In this document: positions 53,449 to 62,949 of the stretch, in pieces
Numbering within the stretch: position 1 is the first letter of the stretch
How the letters are laid out: every line of letters starts with the position of its first letter
Translations under genes and position numbers: made by a program
The notes under the pieces: model-generated
Told to the model about the DNA's origin: nothing
The model's database searches: none
Seen by the model: the letters and a program-made list of their open reading frames with translations, nothing else
NCBI GenBank assembly: GCA_947491935.1
Contig: CANLLF010000003.1
Location: forward strand, 434,001 to 498,000
From: an uncultured Roseicyclus sp.
GTDB lineage: Bacteria > Pseudomonadota > Alphaproteobacteria > Rhodobacterales > Rhodobacteraceae
Length of the DNA stretch: 64,000 nucleotides
Direction: 5' to 3'

Positions 53449-54633
53449 TCACGAGCTCATGTCGTAAGCCCGTTCCCCGTGCACGTTGATATCGAGGCCC
53501 TGTTCCTCCGTCTCCTCATCCACCCGCAGTGGGGTGATCTGCATGACCGCTTTGGCAATCAGGTAGGTCATCACGATGGTCCAGACGCCCACGATGGCCA
53601 GCCCGCCCAGTTGCGCCGTGGCACTCACGTCGCTGCCAAACACGATGATCATCAGGGTGCCAAAGATCCCGCCCACGCCGTGAACCGCAAACACGTCCAG
53701 CGTATCATCGATCCTGGCCTTGTTGCGGATCAGGTTCACCGCCTCCTGGCATAGGATACCGGCAACCGATCCGATGATAAGTGCGGCCACCGGGCCGACA
53801 AAGCCGCTGGCCGGGGTGATGGAGGCAAGGCCCGCAATCGTGCCCGTGACCACGCCAACGAGGGACACCTTCCCGTATTTGATCTTCTCCCAAAGCCCCC
53901 AGCTGAGCGAGGCCGCGGCAGCCGAGATATGGGTGACGGTCAGCGCCATGGCCGCGCCACCATCGGCGGCCAGTTGCGATCCGCCATTGAAGCCGAACCA
54001 GCCAACCCACAGCATCGCCGCGCCAATCATCACCAGGCCTGGATTGTGCGGCGGCGTGGTGGAATTCTTTCGCGCACCCAGCAGGACGGCCAGAACCAGC
54101 GCCGCAAGGCCCGCCGTTTCATGGACGACGATGCCACCGGCAAAGTCGCGCACACCGATTTCGCCGAATATGCCGCCATCGGCCAGGAACCCACCGCCCC
54201 AGATCCAGTGCACCACCGGCGCGTAGACCACGAGCATCCAGATGGCCGAGAACAACAACACGAAGCCGAACCCGATGCGTTCAACATAGGCGCCCGCGAT
54301 CAGGGCCGGCGTGATGATGGCGAAGGTCATCTGGAAGGCGAAGAACAGGATTTCGGGCAGGGTGCCGCTCAGACTGTCTGTCGTCACACCGGTCAGAAAG
54401 GCCCGCTCAAAGCCACCGAAATACCCGCTTTCGCCGGGTCCGAAGGCGATGGAATAGCCCAAGGCCAGCCACAGGATGCTCATCAAACAGGCAATCGCAT
54501 AGACGTGCATGAACACGCTCAACACGTTTCGTGCCCGCACCAGCCCGCCGTAAAACAGCGCAAGGCCCGGCAATGTCATGAACAGAACCAGCGCCGTCGC
54601 GACGATGATCCATGCGGTATCCGCTCCATTCAT
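53449..54633 (-). CDS. amtB: Ammonium transporter AmtB
   Basis: AmtB is the inner-membrane ammonium channel. The 394-residue protein has about eleven membrane helices. Its family segments include [36 protein letters not shown] near the start, [27 protein letters not shown] with the pore histidine, and [15 protein letters not shown] with the second. The ATG at 54633 follows a GA-rich ribosome site. No glnK lies next to it, although in many bacteria glnK and amtB form a pair. Nitrogen-dependent control by the NtrBC system further along is likely but not proven here. Confidence 0.94.
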   Translation of the reverse strand: MNGADTAWIIVATALVLFMTLPGLALFYGGLVRARNVLSVFMHVYAIACLMSILWLALGYSIAFGPGESGYFGGFERAFLTGVTTDSLSGTLPEILFFAFQMTFAIITPALIAGAYVERIGFGFVLLFSAIWMLVVYAPVVHWIWGGGFLADGGIFGEIGVRDFAGGIVVHETAGLAALVLAVLLGARKNSTTPPHNPGLVMIGAAMLWVGWFGFNGGSQLAADGGAAMALTVTHISAAAASLSWGLWEKIKYGKVSLVGVVTGTIAGLASITPASGFVGPVAALIIGSVAGILCQEAVNLIRNKARIDDTLDVFAVHGVGGIFGTLMIIVFGSDVSATAQLGGLAIVGVWTIVMTYLIAKAVMQITPLRVDEETEEQGLDINVHGERAYDMSS

Positions 54634-54727
54634 ATCTCTGTCCCTCTCCCGGTTTTTCCGCGTCAAAGCGGGATCGTGGCGCGGGAAAAAGAGGCGATGT
54701 GGCGAAGGTATGCTGAAAATGCGGGCG

Positions 54728-54750
54728 GTTTATTGAATGCCCGTTTATTG
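54728..54750. promoter_or_regulatory. Direct repeat GTTTATTG upstream of amtB
   Basis: GTTTATTG occurs at 54728-54735 and 54743-54750, 15 bases apart, in an AT-rich stretch flanked by GGGCGG motifs, about 95-117 bases upstream of the amtB start. It may be a regulator-binding array. I could not find a sigma-54 (GG-N10-GC) promoter in this intergenic region. Confidence 0.35.
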
Positions 54751-54774
54751 GGCGGTTTTTCGGTGCTTTGCTTT

Positions 54775-55254
54775 TCAGATGGGCGCGTTTGGATTGGCAG
54801 CCTGAAGCACCAGCGCCAGCGCGTGGGCCACGGTGGCCCGGCGCACCTCGGCCCGGCCGATTGCGCCGAACTCGACCGTCTCCGTCATCGTGTTGTCTGC
54901 CACGCTCAACCCAAAGCACACGCGCCCCTCGGGTTTGTGCTCGGATCCGCCGGGCCCCGCAATGCCGGTGACGGAGACGGCGACATTCGCGCGCGCCATC
55001 GCGGCCGCACCCACGGCCATGGAGGCCGCCACCTCCTCCGATACGGCGCCGTGCGCGTCGATCAGTTCGGGCGGCACACCCAACATCTCGACCTTGGCGG
55101 TGTTCGAATAGGTGATGAAGCCGCGGTCGAACACATCCGACGACCCCGCCACATCGGTGATCGCCGCGCCGATCATCCCACCGGTGCAGCTTTCCGCCGT
55201 GGCCAGCATCCAGCCCCGCGCGCGGAGCGCATCGATGACAGCGGCCGCACTCAC
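54775..55254 (-). CDS. CinA-family nicotinamide-nucleotide amidohydrolase (PncC domain only)
   Basis: The 159-residue protein corresponds to the C-terminal PncC domain of CinA, which deamidates nicotinamide mononucleotide. Recognisable segments are MLATAESCTGGMIGAAITDVAGSSDVFDRGFITYSN, GAVSEEVAASMAVGAAAMARANVAVSVTGIAGPGG and GRVCFGLS. The larger N-terminal domain of full CinA is absent, as in many bacteria. Start overlaps the pgpA stop by 4 bases. Confidence 0.92.
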   Translation of the reverse strand: MSAAAVIDALRARGWMLATAESCTGGMIGAAITDVAGSSDVFDRGFITYSNTAKVEMLGVPPELIDAHGAVSEEVAASMAVGAAAMARANVAVSVTGIAGPGGSEHKPEGRVCFGLSVADNTMTETVEFGAIGRAEVRRATVAHALALVLQAANPNAPI

Positions 55255-55736
55255 AGGAACACCAGATGGCCAAGAACGGCGAACAGCGCCACGATCATCG
55301 CCGCCAGCCAGCCCGCAATGATGTCATCGGCCATGATGCCGAACGCGCCGTGCTGGCGGTCGGCCCATCCGACCGGGCCTGGCTTCAGGATGTCGAAGGC
55401 GCGGAAGGCCAGGAACGCGGCGATCAGGCCGGGATAAAGCGCCAGGATGTCCGAGCCCGTCAGCGCCGCACCAAGCGAGACCGGCCAGAGGGCCACCCAT
55501 TGCCCGGCCACCTCGTCGATGACGAATTCCGAGGGGTCCTCCTCGCTCTGGCCCACTTCCGCGTTTACCGCCCACCAGCCGACCCCAGTGACCAGCAGCG
55601 TCGCAAGGAGCAGGGCGACAAACCCACCCGCCATATGGATCAGAATACCCAGGCCCAGGCCCACCAGGCTGCCCCATGTCCCCGGTGCGGGATGCAGCAG
55701 GCCGACACCGGCGACAGTCGCGATCAGCCGCGTCAT
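55251..55736 (-). CDS. pgpA: Phosphatidylglycerophosphatase A
   Basis: PgpA removes the phosphate from phosphatidylglycerophosphate to give phosphatidylglycerol in the inner membrane. The 161-residue protein has the family hallmarks: [33 protein letters not shown] and [37 protein letters not shown]. The ATG at 55736 is inside the ispDF end by 4 bases. Tight unit with ispDF and cinA. Confidence 0.94.
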   Translation of the reverse strand: MTRLIATVAGVGLLHPAPGTWGSLVGLGLGILIHMAGGFVALLLATLLVTGVGWWAVNAEVGQSEEDPSEFVIDEVAGQWVALWPVSLGAALTGSDILALYPGLIAAFLAFRAFDILKPGPVGWADRQHGAFGIMADDIIAGWLAAMIVALFAVLGHLVFL

Positions 55737-56896
55737 GGCTTCACCAGCGTCACATTGGCCAGGGCGGCGATGCCTTCTTCCCGGCCCGCGAAGCCCAGAC
55801 GTTCGGAGGTGGTGGCCTTGACCGATACGCGCCCGACCTCGATCCGCAACAGCTCCGCCAACCGGGCGCGCATGGCGCCCGATACCGGGCCGATCTTGGG
55901 CCGCTCGCAAATCAGCGTCAGATCGGCGTTCGAGATCGCGAACCCTCTGGAGGCCGCCAGCTCCACCGCGTGGGTCAGGAAGATGTGGCTCTCCGCGCCT
56001 TTCCATTGCGGATCGGAGGGCGGGAAATGGGTGCCGATATCCCCTTCGGCCAGCGCGCCGTAAATCGCATCGGTCACCGTGTGCAGGCCCACATCCGCAT
56101 CGGAATGGCCCTGAAGGCCGCGCCCATGGGGCACGGCCACGCCGCACAGTATCACATGGTCGCCGGGGCCAAACCGGTGCACGTCAAACCCGTTGCCCAC
56201 GCGAATATCCATGATGTTTCCTTTCAGCACCGCTTTGGCCCGCGCGAAATCCGCCGGGCCGGTGATCTTCAGGTTGGCCTCGTCGCCGGGCACAATCGCG
56301 ACGTCGAGGCCGGCGGCCCGGGCCACTTCCACGTCATCGGCGGGGTCGCCGTCAAACGCGCCATGGGCCGCCACGATCGCGGCCAGATCGAAGCCCTGCG
56401 GGGTCTGCGCGCGCCAGAGGCCGCTGCGATCCTGGGTGCCGCTCACAAGCGCCTCGCCGCGCCAGAGTGCGTCTGTGACGGCAAGGGCAGGCGCCGCGCC
56501 GGGATGCGCTTCCAGCGCCTCCAGAACCGCATCGATCACCGCAACGGGCACACCGGGGCGGGCCACATCGTGGATCAGCACCCGCTCCACCTGCGCGTCT
56601 TGCAACAGTTGCAGCCCCTCCCGCACCGTGGCCGCGCGTGTCTCGCCGCCATGGGCGATCACAAGCGGTGTCTGCCCCTCCTCAGGCCAAAGGACGGGGT
56701 CCACATCGGGCCGCACCATCAGCGCGATCATATCGACCCCAGGATGCGTGTCGAAGGCTGCAACACACCAATCCACAACGGTTTTTCCCGCAATCTCCTG
56801 CCATTGCTTGGGCCGCTCGCCGCCCGCCCGCACGCCTTGGCCAGCGGCCACGATCAGGGCGGCGGTTTTGGGAGCTTTTGGGATCGCATCAACCAT
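55733..56896 (-). CDS. ispDF: Bifunctional IspD/IspF isoprenoid synthesis enzyme
   Basis: The 387-residue fusion catalyses two steps of the MEP pathway. IspD (residues 1 to about 225) makes CDP-methylerythritol: [22 protein letters not shown] holds the nucleotide loop, and VLIHDVARP follows. IspF (about 228-387) makes the cyclic diphosphate: [59 protein letters not shown]. The fusion is normal for Alphaproteobacteria. The ATG at 56896 gives the family start. Heads the ispDF-pgpA-cinA unit. Confidence 0.96.
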   Translation of the reverse strand: MVDAIPKAPKTAALIVAAGQGVRAGGERPKQWQEIAGKTVVDWCVAAFDTHPGVDMIALMVRPDVDPVLWPEEGQTPLVIAHGGETRAATVREGLQLLQDAQVERVLIHDVARPGVPVAVIDAVLEALEAHPGAAPALAVTDALWRGEALVSGTQDRSGLWRAQTPQGFDLAAIVAAHGAFDGDPADDVEVARAAGLDVAIVPGDEANLKITGPADFARAKAVLKGNIMDIRVGNGFDVHRFGPGDHVILCGVAVPHGRGLQGHSDADVGLHTVTDAIYGALAEGDIGTHFPPSDPQWKGAESHIFLTHAVELAASRGFAISNADLTLICERPKIGPVSGAMRARLAELLRIEVGRVSVKATTSERLGFAGREEGIAALANVTLVKP

Positions 56897-56959
56897 GAGT
56901 CCGGTGATAGGCGACCGGACCCGGGCGCACAATCGCGTATGGGGTGCGATGCTTTTCTG

Positions 56960-57001
56960 GGCGCAATGCCTTATTATTGTGCAATCGCCCGGAATTGCGC
57001 A
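56960..57001. promoter_or_regulatory. Repeated GCGCAAT half-sites between ispDF and dusB
   Basis: GCGCAAT (56961-56967), ATTGTGC (56976-56982, continuing into TGTGCAAT 56978-56985) and ATTGCGCA (56994-57001) form overlapping imperfect inverted repeats in the 181-base divergent region. The repetition suggests a regulator-binding array for the dusB-ntrBC promoter. Its binding protein is unknown. Confidence 0.4.
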
Positions 57002-57077
57002 GAATGCCGGGGGCTTGCCTTTGTCATCCCCGGGCTTGCGACGTATCTCCAACGGGACTGCACAAGGATTAAGCACG

Positions 57078-58064
57078 TTGGCCCTCACCCTCGCCGATAT
57101 CCCGCTGGACCCGCCGGTCCTGCTTGCGCCGATGGCGGGGATCACGGATCTGCCGTTTCGCAGGCTGGTTTCCAGCTTCGGCGCCGGGCTCGTCGTGAGC
57201 GAAATGGTGGCGAGCCAGGAGATGGTGGAGGCGAAAGCCTCTGTCCGGGCGCGGGCCGAGCTTGGGTTTGGCGAACAGGCCACCGCCGTGCAACTGGCCG
57301 GGCGCGAGGCCCATTGGATGGCCGAGGCCGCGCGGATCGCCGAAGGGCAGGGCGCACGGATCATCGACATCAACATGGGGTGCCCCGCCAAGAAGGTCGT
57401 GGGCGGCCTGTCCGGGTCCGCGCTCATGCGCGATCTCGACCACGCGCTGCACCTTATCGAGGCGGTTGTGGGCGCGGTGGACGTGCCCGTGACGCTCAAG
57501 ACGCGATTGGGATGGGACGACGACAGCCTGAACGCCGCCGCGCTGGCCCGACGCGCGGAGGCAGCGGGCATCCGGATGATCACGATCCATGGCCGGACCC
57601 GGTGCCAATTCTACAAGGGCACCGCCAATTGGCCCGGCATCCGGCCGATCAAGGCGGCGGTATCGATCCCCGTCATCGCCAATGGCGATATCACCGATGC
57701 GCCCGCCGCGGCCCAGGCGCTCCGCTGTTCCGGGGCTGATGGCGTGATGGTCGGGCGCGGCATCCAGGGCCAGCCGTGGCTGCTGGCGGAAATCGGCGCG
57801 ACGCTCTTTGGCGCGGCGGACCCGACAATCCCAACCGGCAGCGCCTTTGTCGAGATGGTCGCGCGCCACTACGAGGACATGCTGGCCTTCTACAGCGCGG
57901 ACCTTGGCGGCCGCGTCGCGCGCAAGCATCTGGGCTGGTACATGGACACGGCCCGCACGCCCGCCGACCTGCGCAAACGCGTCCTGACCGAGCAGAATCC
58001 GCGTGCCGTTCTGGCCCTGCTGCCCGAGGCGCTGGCCCGCGCCCCGGAAATGGCCGCCGCATGA
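57078..58064 (+). CDS. dusB: tRNA-dihydrouridine synthase DusB (NifR3)
   Basis: DusB reduces uridines in tRNA to dihydrouridine using FMN. The 328-residue protein has the family segments [56 protein letters not shown] with the catalytic Cys, and [15 protein letters not shown]. The TTG start lies 9 bases after AAGGA. The frame opens much earlier, but upstream it lies opposite ispDF. In Rhodobacter this gene, nifR3, leads the nitrogen-regulatory operon, as here. Its stop overlaps ntrB by 4 bases. Confidence 0.94.
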   Translation: MALTLADIPLDPPVLLAPMAGITDLPFRRLVSSFGAGLVVSEMVASQEMVEAKASVRARAELGFGEQATAVQLAGREAHWMAEAARIAEGQGARIIDINMGCPAKKVVGGLSGSALMRDLDHALHLIEAVVGAVDVPVTLKTRLGWDDDSLNAAALARRAEAAGIRMITIHGRTRCQFYKGTANWPGIRPIKAAVSIPVIANGDITDAPAAAQALRCSGADGVMVGRGIQGQPWLLAEIGATLFGAADPTIPTGSAFVEMVARHYEDMLAFYSADLGGRVARKHLGWYMDTARTPADLRKRVLTEQNPRAVLALLPEALARAPEMAAA

Positions 58065-59131
58065 CCCAATGGACCGATGCACTCTGGGCGTCCTTGCCGA
58101 TCCCCGCGCTGATCCTCGATGATCGGGACCTGATCCGCGACGTGAACCCCGCCGGTGAAACGTTCCTGAACGCGTCGGCCAAATCGCTTGAGGGCCACCC
58201 GGTCTGGGACAAGATCTTTGTAGATGCGCCCCTGGAAGACAGCTTCGCCCGCGTCCGCTCCGCCCGCGCCCCGCTTTTTGTGAATGCAGTCGATGTCGGC
58301 ACCGGAAGCCGCAAGCCCGTCACCTGCGATGTCCAGATTGCCGGGCTGGCCGACAAACCTGATCACGTGCTGGTGCTCCTTGAGAACCGGGAGCTTCAGG
58401 GCAAGCTGGACCGCGCGCTGTCGTCCAAATCCGCGGCGAAATCGGCCATCGGCATGGCCGAGATGCTGGCCCATGAAATCAAGAACCCACTGGCCGGCAT
58501 TACCGGCGCGGCACAGCTGATTTCGATGAATGCCGGGCCCGAGGATCGGGAATTGACCGATCTGATTGTCGGCGAGACGCGCCGGGTTCTGAAATTGCTG
58601 GAACAGGTCGAGGATTTCGGCAATGTCCGCCCGCCGGATCGCCGCGCGGTCAATATCCACGATGTCCTTGACCGCGCCCGCAAATCGGCCGCGCTCGGCT
58701 TTGCCGCCCACATGCAGATAGAGGATGAATACGATCCGTCCCTGCCATCCGCCTGGGCTGATTCCGACCAATTGCTGCAGGTGATCCTGAACCTCCTGAA
58801 GAACGCCGCCGAGGCTGGATCGGAGGGTGGCACGATCCGCCTGCGCACATTTTACGAATTGTCCCTCAAGGTCCGACGCCGCGACGGGTCGGGCGGGGCT
58901 GTGCCGTTACAGATCGAGGTGATTGATGATGGCCCCGGCATCCCGCCTGATATCGCGCCCGACGTGTTCGAGCCGTTCATCTCGGGCCGCGAAAACGGCA
59001 CCGGACTGGGCCTCGCGCTGATCTCCAAAATCGTTGCGGATCATGATGGCTGGATCTCGGTCGACAGCGTGCCGGGCCGGACGGCGTTCCGGATCTCCCT
59101 GCCGATTGCGCCGAAGGAACCGCTGCAATGA
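58061..59131 (+). CDS. ntrB: Nitrogen sensor histidine kinase NtrB (GlnL/NifR2)
   Basis: NtrB phosphorylates or dephosphorylates NtrC according to cellular nitrogen status, sensed through PII proteins. The 356-residue protein has an N-terminal PAS-like domain (about 8-110), the H-box EMLAHEIKNPLAGITGAAQLI with His138, and the ATP-binding core, with NLLKNAAEA, DDGPGIPPDI and GTGLGLALI. It overlaps dusB (ATGA), and the ntrC gene follows after 71 bases. Length is typical. Confidence 0.96.
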   Translation: MTQWTDALWASLPIPALILDDRDLIRDVNPAGETFLNASAKSLEGHPVWDKIFVDAPLEDSFARVRSARAPLFVNAVDVGTGSRKPVTCDVQIAGLADKPDHVLVLLENRELQGKLDRALSSKSAAKSAIGMAEMLAHEIKNPLAGITGAAQLISMNAGPEDRELTDLIVGETRRVLKLLEQVEDFGNVRPPDRRAVNIHDVLDRARKSAALGFAAHMQIEDEYDPSLPSAWADSDQLLQVILNLLKNAAEAGSEGGTIRLRTFYELSLKVRRRDGSGGAVPLQIEVIDDGPGIPPDIAPDVFEPFISGRENGTGLGLALISKIVADHDGWISVDSVPGRTAFRISLPIAPKEPLQ

Positions 59132-59202
59132 CGTGGTCGATACGACACGGGGCCCCGCCCAACCGGGCGCCACAAGACACTCTCTGGAAAGGCATCTGAC
59201 CC

Positions 59203-60585
59203 ATGGACGGCACCGTTCTTGTCGCTGATGACGACCGCACCATCCGCACCGTTCTGACCCAGGCGCTGACCCGCGCGGGGTGCAAGGTCCATGCCACCTC
59301 GTCACTGATGACGCTGATGCGCTGGGTCGAGGAGGGGAAAGGCGATCTGGTGATCTCCGACGTCGTCATGCCCGACGGAAACGGCCTTGATATGCTGCCG
59401 CAGATCACCGAGCGCCGCCCGGGCCTTCCGGTGATCATCATTTCGGCGCAAAACACCATCATGACGGCGATCCAGGCCACCGAAAAGGACGCCTACGATT
59501 ACCTGCCCAAACCCTTCGATCTGCCCGATCTGATGAAGCGGGCGGCCCGGGCGCTGGATCAGAAGCGGCGCGTGCAGACAACGCCCAGACCAACCGATGA
59601 CACGGCGCGCGCGGGCGAGGGCGAGGATCTGCCGCTGGTGGGGCGTACGCCGGTGATGCAGGCGCTATACCGGTTGGTGGCGCGGGTTATGAACACCGAT
59701 CTGACGGTTCTGATCACCGGCGAAAGCGGCACCGGCAAAAGCCTGATCGCGCGCGCCATCCACGATTTCTCCGACCGCCGCACGCTACCGTTCGTGGTCG
59801 CCTCCGCGCCCGATCTGGAAGGGGCTGACGGGCCGTCGATGATCCTGAGCCGCGCCAAGGGTGGCTCGATCCTCTTTGACGAGGTGGGTGACCTCTCCGA
59901 AGATGCCCAGGCCAAGATCGTGCGGATGCTCGATGCGATGCCCGGTACCAGCCCGCGCATCATGGCCAGTTCCCAGAAGGATCTGATGGAGAAGATGGAG
60001 GAAGGCCGGTTCCGGCAGGACCTGTTCTATCGCCTTGGCGGCGTCGGCATTGCAGTGCCGTCCTTGCGCGAGCGGGTGGACGACATCCCCCTTCTCGCCA
60101 CGCATTTTCTGGCACGGGCCGAGCGCGACGGGGCCGCCATTCGGCGGTTTTCCGACGATGCGATGGACCTGATCCGCGCCTATTCCTGGCCCGGAAATGT
60201 GCGGCAATTGGAGAACACCATTCGCCGCCTGACCGTCACGGCACAGGTTGAAGAGATCTCCCGGGCAGAGGTTGAATCCGTCCTCGGAAGCCAGCCCGCC
60301 ATCGAGCCGCTGATCGGTGGTGGCGGGGAGGGCGAAAAGCTTTCCGGTAGCGTTGCCAAGCACTTACGACGTTACTTTGATCTGCATGGTGGCGTGCTTC
60401 CTGCCCCCGGCCTCTACACACGGATCCTGCGGGAAGTTGAGATGCCGCTGATCGAGATCGCACTGGACGCGACCGGCGGAAATCAGGCTAAATGTGCGGA
60501 CCTTCTTGGGATCAACCGCAATACCTTGCGCAAAAAGATCACGGATCTGGATATCCGCGTGACACGGCGCCGCAAGTTGATGTAA
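59203..60585 (+). CDS. ntrC: Nitrogen response regulator NtrC (NifR1), lacking the GAFTGA motif
   Basis: NtrC activates nitrogen-assimilation genes when phosphorylated. The 460-residue protein has a receiver domain with Asp53 (ISDVVMPDG), an AAA+ domain with Walker A GESGTGKS (about 173-180) and Walker [11 protein letters not shown] (221-230), and a C-terminal Fis-type helix-turn-helix. Between the Walker motifs the segment that normally carries GAFTGA is shortened ([25 protein letters not shown]), so the sigma-54 contact loop is gone. R. capsulatus NtrC has the same loss and acts with the housekeeping polymerase. Confidence 0.95.
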   Translation: MDGTVLVADDDRTIRTVLTQALTRAGCKVHATSSLMTLMRWVEEGKGDLVISDVVMPDGNGLDMLPQITERRPGLPVIIISAQNTIMTAIQATEKDAYDYLPKPFDLPDLMKRAARALDQKRRVQTTPRPTDDTARAGEGEDLPLVGRTPVMQALYRLVARVMNTDLTVLITGESGTGKSLIARAIHDFSDRRTLPFVVASAPDLEGADGPSMILSRAKGGSILFDEVGDLSEDAQAKIVRMLDAMPGTSPRIMASSQKDLMEKMEEGRFRQDLFYRLGGVGIAVPSLRERVDDIPLLATHFLARAERDGAAIRRFSDDAMDLIRAYSWPGNVRQLENTIRRLTVTAQVEEISRAEVESVLGSQPAIEPLIGGGGEGEKLSGSVAKHLRRYFDLHGGVLPAPGLYTRILREVEMPLIEIALDATGGNQAKCADLLGINRNTLRKKITDLDIRVTRRRKLM

Positions 60586-60669
60586 ACTCGCAACAGTCAC
60601 GTGGCGTTTCGGGAACAGGCTCCCGGGCGCGTCGGTTCTGTCAGGCCGATAAAGCGAGTGATTTGGGGG

Positions 60670-62949
60670 ATGCGAGTGGTGGACGAGCCCGCCCGCGGAA
60701 TGGGCGACAAGCAGCCATTTCTGGACCGTTTGGGCCAGCTGCGCCGCAACAAGCGGTTGCGCAGCATCGGCACCGTCGGTCTTGTAGTGTTGGCGCCGGT
60801 TCTGGCGCTGGCCACCTTTCTGGCGCTCGGGCCCCTGGCCGAGGTGGCCGATAGCCCCGGCCTGCGCCTCATCGTCCTCGCCGATCTGGTCTATATCCTT
60901 GTCGTCGCCACGCTTGTCCTGCGGGAGGTGGCGCGCATCGTCGCGTCACGCCGGGCGCAATCTGCGGGCTCCCGCCTGCACCTGCGTCTGACGGCGATTT
61001 TCGGGGTCGTGGCGCTGGTGCCGACGGTGGTTGTTGCGGTTCTGGCGACGCTTTCGGTGAATATGGGCCTTGAGGGGTGGTTTTCGGACCGGGTCTCCAC
61101 AGCACTTGGCAATTCCGTGGATGCCGCGGTGGCCTACCAGCAGGAGCATCGGGACGATCTGGAGCAAGATGTCCGCGCCTTGGCGGCGTTTCTGAACCTC
61201 AACCGCCGCGCCGCGCCGTTCCTGTCCGACGGCGACTTGCGTCAGGTCCTCAGCCAGGGACAGGGACAGATCCAGCGCGGGTTGCGCGAGGCCTTCGTGA
61301 TCGATGGCGGTGGAGAGATCCGCGCGCGGGGCGAGCGATCCTACCTGTTCGATTATGACCGGCCAAGCGACGCCGACCTGGCACTGGCCGCCGAGGGCGA
61401 AGTTGTCCTGAGCGAGGATCGCGAACAGAACGAATTCCGCGCACTCTTCCGTCTCGCGGCGTTCCCGGATCGGTATCTGTATATCAGCCGGGAGGTCGAC
61501 GGCCAGATCATCGCGCTTCTCGATGAGACGGAGCAGACCGTGCTCCTCTACCGGCAGGTGGAGGCCGATCGCGGCCGGCTGTTGTTCGATTTTGCCCTTC
61601 TGTATCTCGGTTTCGCCACCCTGATGATCCTCGCGGCGATCTGGGCCGGGCTCAGCTTCGGCGAGCGTCTGTCACGGCCTGTGGGACGGCTGGCCGGGGC
61701 GGCGCAGCGGGTCGGGCAAGGCGACCTCGATGTGCGGGTGCCCGAAACAACCTCTGACGATGAAATCGCCATGCTGGGGCGGCTGTTCAACCAGATGACC
61801 CGGCAGTTGAAGGGCCAGCGCGATACGCTGGTAGAGCAAAACGCGGCGACGGAAGAGCGCCGCCGTTTGTTTGATTCGGTGCTGTCATCGGTGACCGCGG
61901 GGGTGATCGGGCTGGACCAATCGGGCCGCGTGGACTTCATGAATCGCTCGGCCATCCGCTTGCTGTCAATGGTGGAACAACGCGACAGCGGATTGACCCT
62001 TGAGGCCGCGGTTCCCGAATTCGCGCCCCTGTTCGAACGGTTGACGGCCTCCTCGGGCGAAGCGGTGCAAGAAGAGATCAAGCTGACCCGTGGCAGCAAG
62101 CAGGAGAGCCTGCTGGTGCGCATGGCGACCCGGCGCAACCTGAATGACGAGCTGGAGGGCTACGTTGTGGCCTTCGACGACGTCACGCAGCTTGTCAGCG
62201 CGCAGCGCATGGCCGCCTGGGGCGACGTCGCCCGCCGCATCGCCCACGAAATCAAGAACCCCCTGACGCCGATCCAGCTTTCGGCCGAACGGGTGAATCG
62301 CAAGTTTTCCAAGAAGTTGGAGGCCGATGATCAGGCGTCGCTTGCACAGATGACCGAAGTGATCGTGCGGCAGACCAACGACCTGCGCCGTATCGTGGAC
62401 GAGTTCTCGAAATTCGCCCGTATGCCGGAGCCCGAAACGCGCTCGGAGGATATAGTTCAACTGTTGAACAATGCTGTGATGTTGCAGCGCGCGGGCCAAC
62501 CGGACATCCGGTTCAAGACCGATATTCCGGACCGCGCAATCATGGCGGAGGTCGACGCTACCATGATCGGCCAAGCCCTGACAAACTTGTTGAAGAATGG
62601 CGGGGAAGCTATTGAAACCCTGACAGAAAAAGGCGCGCCTGACGATCATGTTGGCGAGCTTCATGTCGATCTGCAAACCTTCGATGACACGGTGCAGATC
62701 GACATCTCCGATAACGGGATCGGCCTGCCGCCAGACCGTGCGAAACTGTTCGAACCCTACGTCACCACCCGCGACAAGGGCACCGGCCTTGGCCTGCCCA
62801 TCGTCAAGAAGATCATTGAAGAGCATGGCGGAACGCTGGAGCTTCTGGATGCGGAGCCGTTCAGCGACGGCGCCCATCGCGGTGCGATGGCCCGCATTAC
62901 CTTACCCCGATTGCCCGACAGGCCCCCGGCCGCGCAAGGAGAGATGTGA
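60670..62949 (+). CDS. ntrY: Nitrogen-related sensor histidine kinase NtrY
   Basis: NtrY is the membrane kinase partner of NtrX. The protein (759 residues from this start) has two N-terminal membrane helices (VGLVVLAPVLALATFLAL and LIVLADLVYILVVATLVL), further hydrophobic segments, a periplasmic part, a HAMP region near LSRPVGRLAGAAQRVGQGDL, a PAS domain, the H-box WGDVARRIAHEIKNPLTPIQLSAERV and the ATPase core (NLLKNGGEA, DNGIGLP, GTGLGLPIV). A GTG at 60601 or an ATG at 60700 are alternative starts. The ATG at 60670 follows a GGGGG tract. It overlaps ntrX by one base. Confidence 0.93.
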   Translation: MRVVDEPARGMGDKQPFLDRLGQLRRNKRLRSIGTVGLVVLAPVLALATFLALGPLAEVADSPGLRLIVLADLVYILVVATLVLREVARIVASRRAQSAGSRLHLRLTAIFGVVALVPTVVVAVLATLSVNMGLEGWFSDRVSTALGNSVDAAVAYQQEHRDDLEQDVRALAAFLNLNRRAAPFLSDGDLRQVLSQGQGQIQRGLREAFVIDGGGEIRARGERSYLFDYDRPSDADLALAAEGEVVLSEDREQNEFRALFRLAAFPDRYLYISREVDGQIIALLDETEQTVLLYRQVEADRGRLLFDFALLYLGFATLMILAAIWAGLSFGERLSRPVGRLAGAAQRVGQGDLDVRVPETTSDDEIAMLGRLFNQMTRQLKGQRDTLVEQNAATEERRRLFDSVLSSVTAGVIGLDQSGRVDFMNRSAIRLLSMVEQRDSGLTLEAAVPEFAPLFERLTASSGEAVQEEIKLTRGSKQESLLVRMATRRNLNDELEGYVVAFDDVTQLVSAQRMAAWGDVARRIAHEIKNPLTPIQLSAERVNRKFSKKLEADDQASLAQMTEVIVRQTNDLRRIVDEFSKFARMPEPETRSEDIVQLLNNAVMLQRAGQPDIRFKTDIPDRAIMAEVDATMIGQALTNLLKNGGEAIETLTEKGAPDDHVGELHVDLQTFDDTVQIDISDNGIGLPPDRAKLFEPYVTTRDKGTGLGLPIVKKIIEEHGGTLELLDAEPFSDGAHRGAMARITLPRLPDRPPAAQGEM

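Noticed and set aside
56193-57077. Upstream extension of the dusB frame
   Set aside because: It lies opposite ispDF and would give DusB a long non-conserved leader. The TTG at 57078 has an AAGGA site and the family start.
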